From Nitrosopumilales archaeon CG_4_9_14_0_2_um_filter_34_16 (GTDB taxonomy: Archaea; Thermoproteota; Nitrososphaeria; Nitrososphaerales; Nitrosopumilaceae), in the NCBI GenBank assembly GCA_002788515.1, contig PFRJ01000017.1, forward strand, positions 1-12,282: a DNA stretch of 12,282 nucleotides, read 5' to 3'. Below, piece after piece: positions 12,276 to 12,282 of this stretch; position 1 is the stretch's first letter, and every line of letters begins with the position of its first letter. Under the pieces are notes generated by a model that saw only the letters and a list, made by a program, of their open reading frames with translations, was not told where the DNA came from and searched no databases. The position numbers and the translations under genes are program-made.

Positions 12276-12282
12276 GTTATAT
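12276..12282 (-). promoter_or_regulatory. Partial TATA-like sequence upstream of SRP RNA
   Basis: ATATAAC on the minus strand lies about 22-25 bases before the estimated 5' end of SRP RNA and reaches the window edge, so it may be incomplete. The spacing is slightly short for a TATA box, and the true RNA start could be a few bases inside 12256. Confidence 0.35.

Overview
The window comes from an AT-rich archaeal chromosome, most likely a marine ammonia-oxidising thaumarchaeote (Nitrosopumilus-like). The archaeal evidence is a GatD/GatE pair, a Cdc48-type double AAA ATPase, an archaeal ribosomal protein L2, an archaeal SRP RNA, TATA boxes 25-30 nt before start codons, and a tRNA gene without an encoded CCA end. 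Beside these sits a complete bacterial-style Hsp70 system, as is found in mesophilic archaea. The genus is inferred from overall resemblance; no search was run.

Layout. Bases 1-483 hold the 3' part of an unrecognised gene. Bases 519-4660 (+) carry grpE, dnaK, dnaJ and a HAD-fold nucleotidase-like gene, closely spaced. Bases 4657-4821 (-) hold a 54-residue CxxC/His protein. A tRNA-Leu(CAG) gene (+) follows at 4900-4984. Next are three minus-strand genes: cdc48 (8228-10414), gatD (6906-8195) and gatE (4986-6893). Divergent from cdc48 are rpl2 and an acylphosphatase gene (+). A small DUF5655-like gene (-) and the SRP RNA gene (-, 11941-12256) close the window.

Functional grouping. Much of the window concerns making and maintaining proteins. 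DnaK/DnaJ/GrpE refold, Cdc48 unfolds and probably feeds the proteasome, and GatDE makes Gln-tRNA(Gln) by transamidation. L2 belongs to the peptidyl-transferase region of the ribosome, tRNA-Leu reads CUG, and SRP RNA directs membrane targeting.

Organisation. The region is very compact. Two convergent gene pairs overlap by exactly the 4-bp palindrome that contains both stop codons (CTAG and TTAA), and tRNA-Leu and gatE are one base apart tail to tail. Several first genes have a TATA-like box at the distance expected for leaderless transcripts, which moves the preferred starts of grpE and cdc48. The most distinctive sequence is a perfect five-copy 18-bp repeat at the end of dnaK, encoding a Gly-X-Y collagen-like tail. 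I found no mobile element, CRISPR array or defence system, and this is mostly a conserved housekeeping region.
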